5,501 bases of DNA from Nitrospira defluvii (GTDB taxonomy: Bacteria > Nitrospirota > Nitrospiria > Nitrospirales > Nitrospiraceae). Below are positions 5,097 to 5,501 of this stretch, piece by piece. The stretch's first letter is position 1; the number at the start of each line of letters is the position of its first letter. The notes below the pieces were generated by a model that was not told where the DNA came from, did no database searches, and saw nothing but the letters and a program-made list of their open reading frames with translations. Both the position numbers and the translations under genes were made by a program. Where the stretch lies: the NCBI GenBank assembly GCA_016199015.1, contig JACQHN010000019.1, positions 1 to 5,501 of the forward strand, in the 5' to 3' direction.

Positions 5097-5501
5097 CTAG
5101 AATTCCTCGCGGCCCAAGACGGTCCCTTTTTCGTTTCTTTCTCCAGAGGCCGGTGAGCAGCGCACCGCCACCACCCGAACCGCCCCAAGCGCGAGAAGAA
5201 TCGCCCCGAGTAACAGCAACCTGCCCTGGTCGGCTTCCTTAAACCAGAGGGAAATGATCTCCGTCAGCATCACGACCAGGATCGTATCGACGATGAAGGT
5301 GACTTTGACACGGCCTTCGGAAAAATACGTCACGGTGGTTTTGAAGACTTCGACGACCGCGAGCAGGATCAATGTATCCACAATGATCTGCCGGAGCCCT
5401 ATTTCAACCGGCACATCGAATAACAGCCGGATATCCAGGAAGGTCTTGATCACGCCACCGGTGAGAGCCATGAGGATCGTCAGAATCAGCAGGCTGAGGA
5501 C
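5097..5501 (-). CDS. PsiE-family membrane protein, 5'-truncated by window edge
   Basis: The frame stays open to base 5501, so the start lies right of the window; the ATG at 5471 falls inside the first membrane segment and is unlikely to be the start. The 134 visible residues contain four hydrophobic segments: VLSLLILTILMALTGGVI, IIVDTLILLAVVEVF, TFIVDTILVVMLTEIISLWF and LLLLGAILLALGAVRVVAV. An acidic residue is buried in segments two (VEVFKT) and three (LTEII), as in the phosphate-starvation-inducible PsiE family. The tail is polar (SGERNEKG). PsiE is an inner membrane protein of unknown function that is induced by phosphate starvation in E. coli. The visible length is close to the usual 130-150 residues, so only a short N-terminus is probably missing. 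Its neighbourhood with PstS-like and PhoB-like genes agrees with a phosphate link, but family name and function should be kept apart. Confidence 0.8.
   Translation of the reverse strand, partial: VLSLLILTILMALTGGVIKTFLDIRLLFDVPVEIGLRQIIVDTLILLAVVEVFKTTVTYFSEGRVKVTFIVDTILVVMLTEIISLWFKEADQGRLLLLGAILLALGAVRVVAVRCSPASGERNEKGTVLGREEF

Overview
The window looks like a moderately GC-rich Gram-negative chromosome. Protein style (an Slp-family lipoprotein, small lipoproteins, a lone PstS-like protein and a small winged-helix protein) reminds me of Nitrospira or a relative in Nitrospirota. That assignment is from memory of similar proteins, not from a search, so treat it as moderate. No rRNA, tRNA, CRISPR array or insertion sequence was seen.

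Layout. Positions 1-1797 (+) hold three tightly packed lipoprotein genes: the 3' part of an Slp-family lipoprotein (its start lies left of the window), a small unknown lipoprotein, and a larger unknown lipoprotein with a C-terminal coiled coil. They face a PstS-like periplasmic substrate-binding protein on the minus strand (1837-2952), which is divergent from an OmpR/PhoB-type response regulator (3183-3884, +). A 364-base stretch with no convincing gene follows. The right end carries three minus-strand genes: a small two-span membrane protein ending in a regular Cys-x2-Cys-x2-Cys-x2-Cys tail, a 79-residue winged-helix-like protein, and a PsiE-family membrane protein whose start lies right of the window.

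How the parts may work together. A PstS-like protein, a PhoB-like regulator and a PsiE-like protein within 3.7 kb suggest a phosphate-related neighbourhood. No PstCAB transporter, PhoU or sensor kinase lies inside the window. The divergent pstS/regulator intergenic region holds an 18-base Pho-box-like direct repeat (3031-3048) pointing toward the PstS-like gene. The hexamer GTTAAC occurs three times in the window, always between genes. Two copies share the octamer GAGTTAAC, one upstream of the regulator and one upstream of the winged-helix gene. These links are inferences from sequence and gene order.

The most unusual items are the cysteine-tailed mini membrane protein, the shared GTTAAC/CTGTAAC intergenic words, and a possible leaderless start of the response regulator.
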